Shown piece by piece: positions 1-13,100 of a stretch of DNA of 60,000 bases. Origin of the DNA: Owenia fusiformis (Eukaryota; Annelida; Polychaeta; Sabellida; Oweniidae). The notes under the pieces are model-generated. The model did not search any database and was not told where the DNA came from. It was given only the letters and a program-made list of their open reading frames with translations. Every line of letters starts with the position of its first letter. Position 1 is the first letter of the stretch. The translations under genes and the position numbers were made by a program. Where the stretch lies: positions 31,602,024 to 31,662,023 of the forward strand of contig CAIIXF020000006.1 in assembly GCA_903813345.2 (NCBI GenBank), read 5' to 3'.

Positions 1-32
1 CAATATGTTTGTTGGTATTTGCATCTCCATTG

Positions 33-1573
33 TTAAGTTTCTGTTTTAACTTCACTAAGAAATTGTCCTATGTGATGTATGGGGCTTGAACAAAACTGAC
101 AGTTGACCACTGAGTCATCAGCAGGTTCTCCCTCATTCCATGCACCACACCACCTGCACCTGAACCCACATGGGCTGTCATCATGAACAAACCTCCCAGA
201 ATATGCATGAACGGGACCAAGCTCAACATTGTGAACTTCCAGTACATTCATTCTGCCACTTGTATCCCCACATGCAATGCGGAAAACTTTGTCAATTATA
301 TAAACATCCAAACTTGTAACACCACAACCAACATAGTACTTCCAGATACGATCCAGATTGCTACTGTTCCATAGTGACACCCATTTATCCATGGAACCAG
401 TTACAAGAAGTTCCCCATCAGGTGAAAACTTGGCAGATGATATATCATTCTCATGTGCAGTGGTGTTAGCAATGATATCTAGAGAGGGGATACTTCTAAC
501 TTGTAATTGTCCTGTCCTGGTGCCCACTGCAAGCTTTGCACCATCAGGAGATATTCTGGCACATGAGAAGCCATGATGACCCCTATGAGGGTTTATTGTT
601 CCCACAGAAGGTCTTGTTTTGTCAGCTTCAACACACTTCACTTCATTAAATTCTGGACCAGCTTTACGTTCCCACAGTTTAAGTTCACTATTTCTTGGTT
701 GTGGAGCATCATCATAGCTTCTCTTAGATTCATTTGTGTAATCAGCACACCATGTTATGAGGTAACGACCAGAATCAGAGAAGTGACCACCCATTGTATC
801 TCCATTATGTGATCCAAGCGCTATATCTGTTTTGTCACCATTTTTTCTGCCAATCTCAGATACTGAATAGATTTTAACATCACGACTACTTGGTGAATTT
901 GATACAAGCCATGCACAGTCAGGGGTAAAGCTTAGTTCTCCACGGCCAGCGACATAGCGCTTGTGGGTTTCTTTATTTTCAGACACTGTTATTGTATTGA
1001 TTTTCGCAGATCTTCCATCGAAGCCATGGCTTGCATTAACAAATGTTGACATTCCATACACCAGTATTTGATTATTCTCTCCTTTCCTGACACAACACAA
1101 TCTGGAGCAAGGGCAATATTGAATATTAGTGAGCTTATCACTGAAACCGTTGGAGTATGTAATCATTTCTCCTGTTCGGCTATTCCAAGAACGGAGTTCA
1201 GCAAAGATTGAACTTCCTCTATCGCCACCTGTTACAATTACACCCTGTTGGGGGTCTATCCCAAGAGCTGTACACGAGAAGTTGTGTAATTGATCTGGGG
1301 GCTCATATTCAAAGCATTTGTCAACATCCCATACCTTGACAAGTGAATCAGCTGCACCAGTTACACACAACTTTGTAATACCTGCATTACCAAAGTCCAC
1401 AGTCTTCAGTGGTCCACCATGAGCCTTGAACTCAAACTTTTGAGAATCCTTCCATAACAAGAGCATTGATGCCACTGCTGATCCATATATATTCTCTGTT
1501 GTTGTGAATGCACCTGAAGAATGATTACTGTCAAGCTTTTCAAATAGCATTGCCGATCGGTTGTTATTATTGC
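33..1573 (-). CDS. NACHT-WD40 gene, coding exon 3 (WD40 propeller, C-terminal Cys motif, stop)
   Basis: The acceptor is CTTTCAG|GCAATAA at 1574/1573; the ATG at 1583 lies in the intron and is not a start. WD repeats include VTGAADSLVKVWD, FSPDGELLVTGSMDKWVSLW and similar blades. After the last blade comes GFRCRWCGAW followed 14 residues later by NCQFCSSPIHH, a CxxC...CxxC plus HH arrangement that could bind zinc. TAA is at 33-35. The 3' UTR is outside the window. Confidence 0.9.
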
Positions 1574-4500
1574 CTGAAAGCATAAATCATTATTACTGTC
1601 TATTTATCAAGCCACGGATAAAACATATTTGTCCAAAGAATATTCATAGTACACTGTAAATTAATATCATCATGAAATGTGATGACAGTGTTACATGATG
1701 AAAACTCTATTTAACAATTTTCAATGTCAATTAAATATGCACAAAAGGCAGGTTACAGGAAAAACATGGTCAATTTTAAAATTTATGGTAGAGTTTTTAT
1801 GGACGTTTTTATGGGAAAATTCGGTGCAGTAAATATGTTAGGTTGTCACGTTTACTTACAGGAGAAATAAAGAAATAAAATAAAATTACTGAATTAATTA
1901 TGTTTCATATAAATCTTACCTTTACTAGGGGTAATGAGGCATACTTCAAATGTATACGGTGTGGATATCAGCAGTCTGTAGGTCTCACCATTGGAGTAAT
2001 TCTTGTTAAACTCCAAATAGTGCAACTGGAAATTCCCTCCATCAATCACACAGGCTGTCTCCAAAGTTTCATTTCTCACCACAGCTCCAAGAATCTCTCC
2101 TTTCCCGCTCATGTAAGTTGGAAGTCCAAACCCTACGGCAATGTATGCATTATCAGGGGAATATGCCAGAGCTTTTATGCCAACATTCCATTCTTTGTTA
2201 CCATATTGTGCTATTGCTATTTCATGTCGTGTCTTCATACTCAGGAGAATTGGCTCTCTTAATTCATCACCTGATTGGACAGTTAAGAGTTCTGATATGT
2301 CCCATAGCTTGACTTCTCCTTGACCCCCATCCTCTTCATTTAAAGTGTAACATGATCCTGTAACTATCCGGCTACAATCCTTGTCATTCACTGAAGATTC
2401 TACTGCAATGGTTTGGACCGGTGTATCATTAAAAGCTTGGAATATTGAGATTGGAACAATCATTGGTTCTTTCCCTTTGAAATAGCTGAATGCCACTCGC
2501 CATACATATACACTGCCATCTTCACATCCTACAAACACTGCAGTGCCACATGGCAGGGATGTGTTAAAGTAAACCTTGGAACTTGGTAATTCGGTTATAG
2601 ACATTGTTCTGATGGAACTTTTTGTTGTCATTTTTCCAATCTGTCTTCCAGTTTTTCTGTCCCAAAGTCTAACAGAACCATCCTCTGATGCTGATATAAT
2701 GGCTTGCCCTTTTATCATCTGAAGACTAACAGCAGTTACAGGAGCAGTATGGCCATCAAGTGTCATGGCACAGGGATGTGAATCTTGATACTTGTTTATG
2801 TGTTCCACCAAAGGCCTCTTAATGCCATTAGGTACCCAGGGTAGGAGACCACCATCTTTTGTTTGGTATTCTTCAATTAGACTTCTGGCAATGGTTGATT
2901 TTATTTGATCCATTCCTTGTTGGACAAAAAGCTCAGTGTTTTTTTCAAGAATGTTCATCTGACTTCGAATGAATTCTGCTAGGTCATTTATTGTGTCATC
3001 TTTAGAATCCATAGCCCTATCTTCATCATTAGGAATCATCATGACGAAGTTAGAAAGAGTGTCTTTCAGGTCAAACAGGTCTCCTACAAGATCACGGCCA
3101 AAACCTGCATAACACTTGGCTGATAGAAAGACTGGATCTGCTAGCACTTCTACACATCGTTTTCTACGTTGTCCCGCCATGAGAGCTGCAGGAAGTTCAG
3201 CAACAGCACTCAGATTTATTCGTCCCTCAGATTCTCCATCGTTTGACTTCCAATACAATGGTTGTGGAGCAATACCACGATCTGGAAACTCCTTGCTGAA
3301 TGTGTTGTCAAAATACTTTGATAAATGATTTGACAGATTAAGAAGGTTCTTGTTCTTGTATGTTCTCTCAGAGGCTTCTATGAATTGTCTATGGTACCAT
3401 GTCATTGCATTTTTTCCCAAACCACCACGTATACTGACATAATCTTTGATATCATTCATCAGACGAGCAAAGACCACAAATGGTAGACGTTTCTCTGGTG
3501 GTTTGTGGTATTGAAGGACGGCATCCATAACATTATCATCACATGAGAGGAGATCTATGAGCTCTGATTCACTCAGACCAAATCTGGCTGTTGACAAAAG
3601 TCCAAAACAGGTTTGAATAAGTTCCTTCCCATGATAGACTTCAAGCCTTTCAAAGAAGGCATTTATGAGACCAGTTACTGTATTTGGAAGTTCTGGTAGA
3701 TTAGAGTAAGACTCAACTCCAACCACAGCGTCACAAAGGAGTCTCAATCTGAGAGCTGTTGGTTGCTCTGTTGTACTATCAGTTGCTACACTTAGAACAG
3801 TGTTTAATTGAGACTGGGTCAGTGTCCGTTTGCTGATCTTCAGCCATGCAGACAGGATATTCCTTGCATCATCCAAGTTTAGGGGTACCACTTCCACCTC
3901 AGAAATGTCTGTGGTCTTGAGATATTTGTAACTTCCGCCAATATTAGGAAGTGTTGATACTGCCAGGTAAACATGAGGAGGAAGTTGATTAGGAATCCAC
4001 ACAGGCTCAGTCCTTGCAAAATCATCATCATTCAGCTGATCAAGAGAGTCTATCAATATCACAATTGGCCTTTCAGCAGTAGCACGCCCAATCTGACGCT
4101 TGAATTCTACAATCAAATCAGCATAAGCATAGCTTATTGGAGGAGAAGGCTGACCATCGTCAAATGCCTCTTTTATCTGATCACATATGCTCTTGAGTAG
4201 AACACGTCCACTTGATGAGAGGGGAGTTGTTCCACAAAACCTCACAACTAGAACTGGATTTGAGGAACTGGAGTCATCTATTTGCTTGATACCTCTGGAA
4301 AACAGTAAAGCATGACAAGGCTATTGTAGTTTTCATGAAAAGTTAGCAATAAAAGGCACACCTTGATCTGGGCAGAAGCATTTTGGAAAAATGTAAAACA
4401 AAACTCTTAAATTTGGACATTTCCTTCAATCATTTTGGACTATTTTATATTTAAGAGAAAAGTAGTCTAGTATGGTGTGGAAAGTTCCTTATGATAGATA

Positions 4501-7064
4501 TCTTATTGGGAAGATGCATCAAATTACAAAATATGTCACTTTTATCGTATTTAACATAAGTACTCTGTTATTGCCCTCTTAATTTCTCTAGAAAGGACCG
4601 GGTATTGTTTGTAGAATGAATCAGGTGATTTTTTCATGTATTCCGCTTGTGTTTTCCATCTAGAAAACATCAATTCACTTTAAAACATTTTATTTACTAT
4701 AAGATTGTACCATATTTTCAAGGATTCAGAGGGCTGGGAATCATTGATTACAAATGCTTTTGAATAATATAAATGATGTTTTAAATAGGTTTCATGTATG
4801 CCAATAATTTCTCAAATTCTGTAAATGATATCCATTCCTTAATCCCTAGAATTTTCTCTTTGAGGAAATTCCCATAGTAACCCAATGGTATAGTTCAAGC
4901 AGATTTTGAGATAACAGCCCAATAAGGCGTGTTTTAGTGATTAACTTTCCTGTTAGTCAATAAAATGTTTTAAAGTGTATTGATGTTTTTAGATGAAACA
5001 CATAAGCGAAATACATGAAAAAATTCCCCTGATTCATTCTACAAACAACTCACGGTCATTTGATCTTTTTCTTGGCCATTCCTCAATCTTACTTGAGGTG
5101 GATTGGAACCTTTCAGTGGATGGGGACAAAATACAGCGATTACAGTACTTCAATTAACTGTTATTAAGATTACTCAAGAATACAATTCAGAGCTTTCACT
5201 TGCTGAAATTCATAAATTATAGTTATATTTAAAAAGTCATTGCTATCTTCAAAGATGAGCTGTGCTGGAGCTGACTTGTTTCTCTAAATATATACCTGTA
5301 TGCCAAGGCAGCCATAAGGGATGTCTTTCCAGCTCCACTTATCCCATGGACTACGAGTGGCACCCTTGTGACTTCTCCATTAACTTTAAAGTATTTCAAT
5401 CCTTCATCAATCAGATCTACTCTTCCAAAGAAGCTATTGGCTCTAGAGTAACCGAACTTGAGGTGAGAGGCACATTCCTGTGTCACAGAATCCATATCTG
5501 GTGTGGTCTCTATAGCTCTCTTGATTGCTCCTTGTAGGCTCTTCCCAACTTGTTTTCCCATTGCTTTGATGTACTCTTGGTGTGTCTGTTCAGTCACTCC
5601 TCCATCTTGTACCCATTTGATGCCATCATATTTGAGTATGTTACCACACTTTTTCAGAGTGTCATCTTGGAGTTTTCCTATCAACTTTTTGACATTTGTA
5701 TCAATAACATGAGGTTCAACTGTCCTGTCCATATCAATGAAACGACAGGCAAACTTGATGTCATCTTTTTGAAATTGGCCTTGCTTGAGGTATGGGATGT
5801 TCCTCATGACACACAAAGAACGATTTTCTTCACCATTAGGTTTTAGCATCCCAGCTATCACCTCTTGGTGGGTAACAGAAAATATCCATTTATTTTTCTG
5901 TTCATCAGACAGCTCACTGGACATCAGTGCTGCTTTAGAAAGGCTCTCTTTAAGAATTTCCTCTACTGTGTACCACTGTTGTATGACAGACCTACGTTCT
6001 TCATCACGACATGTCAAGTATTCAGGTATGTGGACTGATATGGGCTGTAGAATATAGATAGGAGGTATGTTGTTTTCATCACATTTATACCACTTGTTGA
6101 TCAGAGATAGTGCATTCTCATCATCAATGTTGTTTAATATGGCTTTAAATTCACTTATTTCAATAGTACGAGGGAGGGGTTTGTATCCATACTTGTTGAA
6201 GCCTAAATAGAGAAAACAAGGTGCACTCTGAATCGTTTCTCTCCTACATTTTTCTATTTCAGTCATACATATATCGTTTGTCATGTGATCATTTGTTGCT
6301 TCATCTCTGATACCCCATCTCATATCAACCACACTGAATGACACTCCCCTTGCAGCACAGAAATCACGTATATCTGGGTAGATATGTCTCATTAGATAGT
6401 TACGCTCTGCTTTGGTGTCTGTGAAAGTACTGGAGACAAACAAACGAATAGTTTTGCTATCACACTTTGATGCTGATTCAAAACATCCATTGATTATTTT
6501 CATTTTCAATTCTCTAGCAAATTGACTGATTTTTCCAGCATCAACTTCATCGATTGATTCATTAAGTGTATTGATTGTTTCTCTGAATCCATCATTAGTT
6601 TCATCTGATTCTTTTTCGAGATCTTTAGACTCCTGTTCTTGTTCTTCCCTATTCAATAGAGCTACAGATTCTTCTTCTTTCTCACAAACTGACTTTGCCA
6701 TTTCATTGGAATTCCCTGTTACCAGCCTACTTCCATCTTGTACAACCTCAATTCCGAGTTCTTCATGAATTATTTTATCTTGGTTCTCCTTGTTATCTGG
6801 CTCATTAAGGCCTATATCATCATCTTTTTCATCCTGAATCTGATTATTGATATCCCTGCTGCTATTTTTGTTTTTTGACTCATCAATAATACAGTTTGAG
6901 GTCTCTTCATTATCATCTTTTGGCTTGTTTTCATTTTGTTTGTTATTGTTCTGTCCTTTGGGATTGTCATGCTGCACACTATTGGTCTTAGGCTGATGTT
7001 GTGCTGAATGTGGTCTTTTTTCCACTGACTCTGGATCAGTGTAGGTACTGGAGCCACAACCCAT
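33..7064 (-). CDS. DUF4062-NACHT-WD40 repeat protein, complete, three coding exons
   Basis: Coding exons are 7064-5296, 4294-1920 and 1573-33. Splice phases match (AG|A gives Arg590; G|GC gives Gly at the second junction) and the total is 5,685 nt, 1,894 codons plus TAA. The order is an N-terminal acidic low-complexity tail after MGCGSS, a DUF4062 domain (about 204-330), a NACHT/STAND NTPase with Walker A GISGAGKT (574-581) and Walker B LIDSLDQL (about 670), a helical region, WD40 repeats from about residue 1100 to the end, and a last CxxC...CxxC motif. This layout is that of NWD1-like STAND proteins, which oligomerise as signalling scaffolds; no ligand can be inferred. MGC at the start fits N-myristoylation plus palmitoylation, so membrane tethering is likely (inference). 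The name NWD1-like is by domain order only; paralogues of this class are numerous in molluscs. Confidence 0.9.
1920..4294 (-). CDS. NACHT-WD40 gene, coding exon 2 (Walker B, STAND helical region, first WD40 repeats)
   Basis: The acceptor is TTTCCAG|AGGTATC at 4295/4294, giving ...LAYR-GIKQIDD..., and the donor is AAAG|GTAAG at 1920/1919. The stretch upstream of the first in-frame Met-like codon at 4245 is coding too, because NPVLVVRFCGT before GTTPLSSS is the usual NACHT strand after the Walker A helix. Walker B is LIDSLDQL. WD40 repeats begin with LDGHTAPVTAVSL and SASEDGSVRLWD. Confidence 0.9.
4593..5061. mobile_element. Foldback/MITE-like element in NACHT-WD40 intron 2
   Basis: Two imperfect inverted arms of about 100 bp, 4595-4697 and 4957-5060, flank a 260-bp AT-rich core. 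The match includes TTGTTTGTAGAATGAATCAG (left) and its complement at the right end, and continues through ATACATGAAAAAAT and AATGTTTTAAAGTG. There is no ORF. Target duplication is unclear. It accounts for nearly half of the 1-kb intron 4295-5295 and is not expected to affect the splice sites. Confidence 0.75.
5296..7064 (-). CDS. NACHT-WD40 gene, coding exon 1 (N-terminus, DUF4062, Walker A)
   Basis: This exon encodes residues 1-590. ATG at 7064 is preceded on the minus strand by TTTCAG|ATTAACA, an acceptor at 7071/7072, so an upstream non-coding exon is expected. Residues 1-200 are rich in Asn, Lys, Asp and Glu and look disordered. KTIRLFVSSTFTDT and the following conserved DMRWGIRDEA block mark DUF4062. 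The exon ends just after Walker A, at donor CAG|GTATAT (5296/5295). The reading frame runs on 22 codons into the intron but the splice join restores the family sequence. Confidence 0.9.
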
Positions 7065-7071
7065 TGTTAAT

Positions 7072-7847
7072 CTGAAAGTAGATTATATGTTATTATATTT
7101 TTTGATGTTATGAGTATTGGCTATCAATTTCTTCAGCATGTATTGTAAAGACTTCAGTTTTGAATGAAGTGTCCCTTGGTGGTCTGGTCCTGGATTGTGA
7201 TATTGACTCTCGATTGGAGGGGGGAAGGGGGTGTTAGACACTATTTCTTTTCACGTTAGATCATGGTTTTGGGATATGTTTGATCTGTTTTTCTTATGAT
7301 ACTTAGTTTGCTTTTCTTGCGAGGTTTCTTTACAATTTTTTGGTCCTTTGGCACTTGTGCTTAGATATTTATATGATTGACTTTTTTTGATTTAGTCACT
7401 TACAGTCATATATATCCATATCTTTGGATTTAGTTGTAGGATAATGGATACAGTATAGAATTTCTATTTTTATGATAGCTAAACTATAGTTGTACATAAC
7501 AAACAAAAATATACAAAAGTTAGGACATGTATAAATTTTCTATTTTTACATATTCTGTTTCAATATGGTCCTTTTTATTAATTCCTTATTAGATTCAAAG
7601 TAGTTCCAAACATTTAAAATTTTACTGTAGGATATCCTCAATTAATTCATGTATATTTAAGTCTGTATATTTTTTATAACTTTTATTGACATATAATATC
7701 ATAACATGATAACATTGGTCAGAACTATGGTAAACTACTATTTAAACTACAAAGCACTAACTAAATTAAAAAAAATACAAAAATATTAAAAAAAACATAT
7801 AAGGTAACAATAATAGTGTGGTGCACACACAATGCATTATGACCATG
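7072..7847. other. Non-coding, no feature seen
   Basis: AT-rich sequence immediately upstream of coding exon 1 of the NACHT-WD40 gene, with a short G-run at 7217-7230. It probably belongs to a 5' UTR intron of that gene (inference). No repeat, exon or RNA gene was recognised. Confidence 0.5.
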
Positions 7848-8690
7848 CTAAATTCTTAAATGAATGGTAAATGAATTTGCCAATATATGTCTTTGCAAGG
7901 TTACATTTTTACTAGAAATAAGATTGACAAATAAATTTTCACTTTGTAAATCCAAGTTAGGTAAAATTTCACGGGCTTTTGTATATAATATTTGCCTATT
8001 CTCATCATTTTTTGTACAAGTTAAAAAGAAATGGCATTCATCCTCTACATCTTTACAAATATTGCATAATCTTTCCTCTATAACGTTTTGGCTTTGGCTT
8101 TGTATGTCTTCCAGTCTCAATTGCTAACTGATGAGAACTCATTCTAAATCTACTTGTAGCCAATCTATACTTTTTATTATCTAGTTTCAAATGCAATTCT
8201 TTACCAAAATCATTTTTAAATAATTTGTACATTCTCAGTATAGGATAAATGTTCAAATCATTTTTCCATTTTTCTACAAATAATATTTTTAATTTCTTTT
8301 CGACCATGTTCACCAGATTTTCAGTATCCAGATTTTGATTATTCCAATAATCTAATAAATCACATTTTCTGAGTATATCATAAACCTTGCTTGACCAACT
8401 TTTAAATCCTAACTCTTGATTACCCCTATCATATAAGTATGCTTGATTTAATACATTACTCTCTGGAAAATTTAGAAATCTAATAAAAATATATGTAAAG
8501 ATTCAATTTTGATTGATAATGGGTATCTACCTAGGTCACCATATACAGCAGGGCTTGCAGTTTGAGTTTAACGCCTAATGTTGACTTTAAAAAAGACAAA
8601 TGTATTGACTCAATTGCTTTCATTTGCTTTTTATCATACCATATTTCACATGCATAACATAAAATAGGACTAACTAACGATAAAATGTCT
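7848..8690 (-). pseudogene. Relic of the 3' end of a non-LTR (LINE) reverse transcriptase ORF
   Basis: Minus-strand frames read, with at least two frame changes, through ILCYACEIWYDKKQMKAIES (about 8680-8620), SRFRMSSHQLAIETGRHTK (about 8160-8105) and RLCNICKDVEDECHFFLTC (about 8070-8010). The last two are the signature of the C-terminal region of mollusc LINE ORF2 proteins, where an RxCxxC...EDExHFLxxC block follows the reverse transcriptase. The catalytic part is missing, so this is a 5'-truncated, decayed copy, which is usual for LINE insertions. It is not an active element. Confidence 0.75.
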
Positions 8691-8699
8691 TGTTTATAA

Positions 8700-9000
8700 T
8701 AATGTGTTTATTGCAAATTCTCAATTTTAATAGAGTTTTATTCTGAGCTTTTACTTGATTCTGCATGTATTAATTGTTACACCAAAAGCGTTGTACTTAA
8801 TACCTTAAAAAAGTATACTGGAACATGTAACAAGTGGTACAATAAAGTAAATATAATTAACAACATACCTAAGTTTAACTCTGTGTATCTGTTACATTAT
8901 TATCCTATATATTTTTCTTTGATATCCAACTAGCATGTGAAATTTTCTGACTTGTAACTATATACATTTAGTTTCCAATACAGTATAAATTATGTGTATG
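8700..9000. other. Non-coding, no feature seen
   Basis: AT-rich spacer between the LINE relic and a small MITE. No splice-bounded exon or repeat was recognised. Confidence 0.5.
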
Positions 9001-9160
9001 TATATAGCAACTAGATGCCCAACGTCCATTAAATATATTCTCCAATATGCCTCTTAAATACTTGTGCCTATATATATATGGACTAGCTGTGTAAGTGGAA
9101 AATTCAATACTTCAATACTTATACCAAATTCTCGTCCCTTTTGTTCCTAGTTGCTATATA
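9001..9160. mobile_element. 160-bp MITE with 14-bp perfect terminal inverted repeats
   Basis: TATATAGCAACTAG at 9001-9014 is exactly inverted at 9147-9160. The interior is AT-rich with no ORF. Size, perfect ends and the TA-rich termini fit a Tc1/mariner-type MITE, but the superfamily is not certain. Confidence 0.65.
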
Positions 9161-9559
9161 TAACAATAAGGCTGTTATACATAATGTTCATGTTGAGACG
9201 GCTTTGTATTGATCTCCGATAAACCCCATACAGTCAAACCTATGAAACATGAACTCCTTTGAACATGTTCACTCACTGAAGATATGTGTTCACTACCAAG
9301 AGGATTTTAGCTATATGGGATAAGTCAGGGGGGAATAAGTACAGAATATGTATCAGTCTATAACCTTTAGTTCAGTGATTTCTCTTTGTCATGTAGGTGG
9401 CTACTAATTGAATGATAGTACTACTATATAGTATGGTTACGTGACCAAAGGAACTCTGTAAATGGCAGTTCTGGAAATTAGAAAAGAAATTAAAAACCAG
9501 CCCTGATTGGCTGCCTGGCTCAAGGCTCGTGCCGAGTTTGCTGATGCTATCATCAAGGT

Positions 9560-10528
9560 ATCGATATGGCGAACTGAATTGGACACATGTTTCTCTTAAA
9601 CCAGTCTATCAAAATATTCTGAATTTTTGGGGTTTTTTTTGTTTTAAATATTTGAATACTTTTGTTAAATCAACCAAATTTTCCTTTGTATAACTACATG
9701 TACGATATAATATTGAGAGGTCTAAGAAAATGTTGTATATGGTATTTTGTTCCAAGAAGATTCAGAAAGATATTTTATTTCATTCTCAAGAATTGGCAGA
9801 AAGGAACAAAAAACAATTGCACTAAAAATCAAAAAAAAGTTAACAAAAACAGTTATAAAAAACCATGGGCTTTCAATTAGAAGGGTATGCAACTCTGTGT
9901 AATAACATGAGACCTTCAAAATGAGCAGTGCCATGCTTCCCTTTTATGCTATTATTTCAAAAAGTATCAGATAAATGTATATGTTTTAGTATTATTTTGA
10001 CTAAAAAATCAATTTTCAATATGATTTAAGCATGAAATATATTCAATATCATGTAAAAGTAAACAAAAAAGACCAATAAGAATAAAAGGGATCAAGATGT
10101 TCTCTTTGAATATTGCATTGTGGGTAATTATTCAAGAACACATTCCAATAAAAACATAATTTGTGGGGAGAATGTTCACTTTCTGTATTGTCATAATTAT
10201 GATGAATTCCATTTTTTATTAATTTATCAACATGTATGGAGATAATCATGTTTTTATTTTTCACTTATTTCTTTAAATCATCAATAAAAAGTACAGAATA
10301 AGATTTTCTTGGAATGTGTACATTCTCCAATTTTGAAAACCAAGGCAATGCTTATGTATGAAATATGGGAAGTTGCCTACCCTTCTAGTTGAAAGCCCAT
10401 GAAAAAACATATGTTGTCAATCAGTCAGCATTACATACAAATGTACATGTAAAGGATTTTTTTTACAAAATCTTTTCAATAATTGCTTTAAGAGAAAAAC
10501 AATGTTGAATTCAGTTCGCCATATCGAT
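9560..10528. repeat. Degenerate foldback region (nested inverted repeats)
   Basis: A 21-bp block at 9560-9580 (ATCGATATGGCG...) recurs inverted at 10508-10528. Inside it a second inverted pair, CATGGGCTTTCAA at 9864-9893 and its complement at 10369-10401, also matches for about 30 bp. The left arm is longer than the right and both are interrupted, so this is an old foldback element or two nested ones. The open frames here are AT-rich and show no known domain. Confidence 0.55.
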
Positions 10529-11505
10529 CCAATCCAATCCTTTGCCATAAATGTTCCTATTACCTGTTCATTATTTTCATTTATCAAATGCTCATTCAAT
10601 ATACGTATTGAAATTTCTCGTCATTGAAATCCTGACTGCATTTTAAATCCATAAGAATCTATCATACATCTGATATACAATTTCTTATTAATTTCTTATT
10701 AATTTCTTATTAATTTTGTTTATGAAAGCTTACATTATTCATGATAAATATTCCATGCAACCTGCATGATTACATCATTTAATATTAACATAAACTTGCT
10801 TGACATATGGACAAATTATTTCTAATAGGGCACAATCCTGGGCTATTATCCGACTAAATCACAAAATAAACAATGATTATGTTTAAATCTTGATTCTGCT
10901 GTCATACTAAATTAGCAAAAACATAAGAACCAATTGTGTGCATATCAAAATAAAGCAAAGCAATCAGACAAATTAGATAAATGGTAGCCTGTAATTAGCT
11001 TTAAACTAAGCTTTGAGGCACTGTTCAAATGTTTTGTTTAGGATTTCATATCTTGATAGATAAGATCAATTTAAGACACAATATTGATATCCCAATGTAC
11101 CAAAATCTGTAGGGATATAGTGAAGCCCTCTGTCTGTCCACCCATCTTTCCATCTGTCTGTCAAAAAAATAACTATTGAAAAAACTTGTAGAAATTTTTT
11201 TCTTCATATTTGGTGGAAAGATCGTATTGGTAAATACATGTAGTGGGAAAATAGGAATGTTCGGCAATTTTGAGATTTTTCTGAAGTATAGCTTTATTAT
11301 ACTCAAATGAAAGCCAATTTAGAGTAGATTGCAGACATTGCATTGTTTTCTGATTCAGGCTTCGGAAAGTCAAAGTCGCTGCTTAATGTGGGATTTTGCA
11401 TTAAAGAGTTATCTTCAAAGTATGGTTATACATGTATACTGCATTAGATCATAAATATTGTATGTCTATATAAGTTGTGCCTTTGATACTGCTAAATAGT
11501 CACCC
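10529..11505. other. Intergenic, minor repeats only
   Basis: A 13-bp unit (TTCTTATTAATTT) is repeated three times at 10681-10718. Around 11110-11300 the text GATATAGTGAAGCC then CTGTCTGTCC and TAACTATTG resembles a decayed copy of the hairpin/microsatellite elements seen elsewhere in the window. No gene was seen. Confidence 0.45.
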
Positions 11506-13100
11506 AAATGCTTAAATTGGTGCGACGGCGGTTGGAGGTTGGCGTCCGGCGTCTGTAACAATTTCTTACAACTTCCTATAACTTAACATATACTGTTTAG
11601 ACTGACTTCAATTTTTTTCTAAATCATCTACATGTTCTCAGAAGTTCAAATCTGACTTTAGATTTGACATTTGACCTTCAATGACCTTCTCAAGGTCAAA
11701 AAGGTATTTTTTCAACTTGCTTCACATTGACTAAATTTTTTTTTCAAAATCATCTACGTGTTCTCAGAAATTCAAATCTGACTTAAGATTTGACTTAAGA
11801 TTTGACATTTGACCTTCAATGACCTTCTCAAGGTCAAAAAAGGTCAAAAAGGTCTGTTTTCAACTTGCTTCAAATTGACTAAAAAAAAATTTCAAAATCA
11901 TCTACGTGTTCTCAGAAATTCAAATCTGACTTTAGATTTGACTTAAGATTTGACATTTGACCTTCAATGACCTTCTCAAAGTCAAAAAAGGTCAAAAATG
12001 TCTTTTTTCAACTTGCTTCAAATTGACTAAATTTTTTTTTCAAAATCATCTACATGTTCTCAGAAATTCAAATCTGACTTGAGATTTGACATTTGACCTT
12101 CAATGACCTTCTCAATGTCAAAAAAGGTCAAAAAGGTATTTTTTCATCTTGCTTCAAATTGACTAAATTTTTTTTTCAAAATCATCTTCATGTTCTCAGA
12201 AATTCAAATATGACTTTAGATTTGACTTTAGATTTGACATTTGACCTTCAATGACCTTCTCAAGGTCAAAAAAGGTCAAAAAGGTCTTTTTTCAACTTGC
12301 TTCAAATTGACTAATTTTTTTTTTCAAAATCATCTACATGTTCTCAGAAATTCAAATCTGACTTTAGATTTATCATTTCACCTTTAATGACCTTCTCAAG
12401 GTCAAAAAAGGTCAAAAAGGTCTGTTTTCAACTTGCTTCAAATTGACCAAATCTTTTTTTCAAAATCATCTACATCTTTTCAGAAGTTCAAATTTGACTT
12501 TACAAGTTCTCAGAAGTTCAAATCTGACTTTAGATTTGACCTTTGACCTTCAATGACCTTCTCAAGGTCAAAAAGGTCTTTTTTCAACTTGCTTCAAATT
12601 GACTAATTTTTTTTCAAAATCATCTACATGTTCTCAGAAGTTCAAATCTGACTTTAGATTTGACATTTGACCTTCAATGACCTTTTCAAGGTCAAAAAGG
12701 TCTTTTTTCAACTTGCTTCAAATTTACTTAATTTTTTTTTCAAAATCATCTACATGTTCTCAGAAGTTCAAATCTGACTTTACATTTGACATTTGACCTT
12801 CAATGACCTTCTCAATGTCAAAAAAAGTCAAAGAGGTATTTTTTCAACTTGCTTCAAATTGACGAATTTTTTTTTCAAAATCATCTACATGTTCTAAGAA
12901 GTTCAAATCTGACTTAAGATTTGTGTGCAACTAGTTTTAACTTGCTTCAGATTGAACAATTTCTTTTTTCAAAATCATCTACAAGATCCCAGAAGCTCAA
13001 ATCTTCAAAAACCTTCTTAAGGTCAAAAGGTATTTTCCAACTTGCTTTGAATTGACCAAATTGTTTTAGGTGGTGACATTTTGTCATGTTAATGCCTTGT
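11506..13100 (+). mobile_element. Helentron/HINE-like element, GTGGTGACA family, with about 11 tandem core repeats
   Basis: The core is about eleven diverged copies of a 120-160 bp unit containing CAACTTGCTTCAAATTGAC, CTACATGTTCTCAGAA and GACCTTCAATGACCTTCTCA. The 5' end (11506-11570) has a decayed hairpin and GACGGCGGTTGGAGG; the 3' end is GGTGGTGACATTTTGTC then ATGTTAATGCCTTGTC. A 100-bp relative at 24327-24428 keeps both ends without the core, which defines the element boundaries, and an inverted copy enters the window's right edge. No coding capacity. The same core sequence is shared with the TATCGCAC family at 29-30 kb and 35 kb. Confidence 0.7.

Noticed and set aside
1574-1583. ATG at 1583 as start of a separate WD40 gene
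   Set aside because: The acceptor CTTTCAG at 1574 cuts through it and the spliced frame with exon 2 is perfect.
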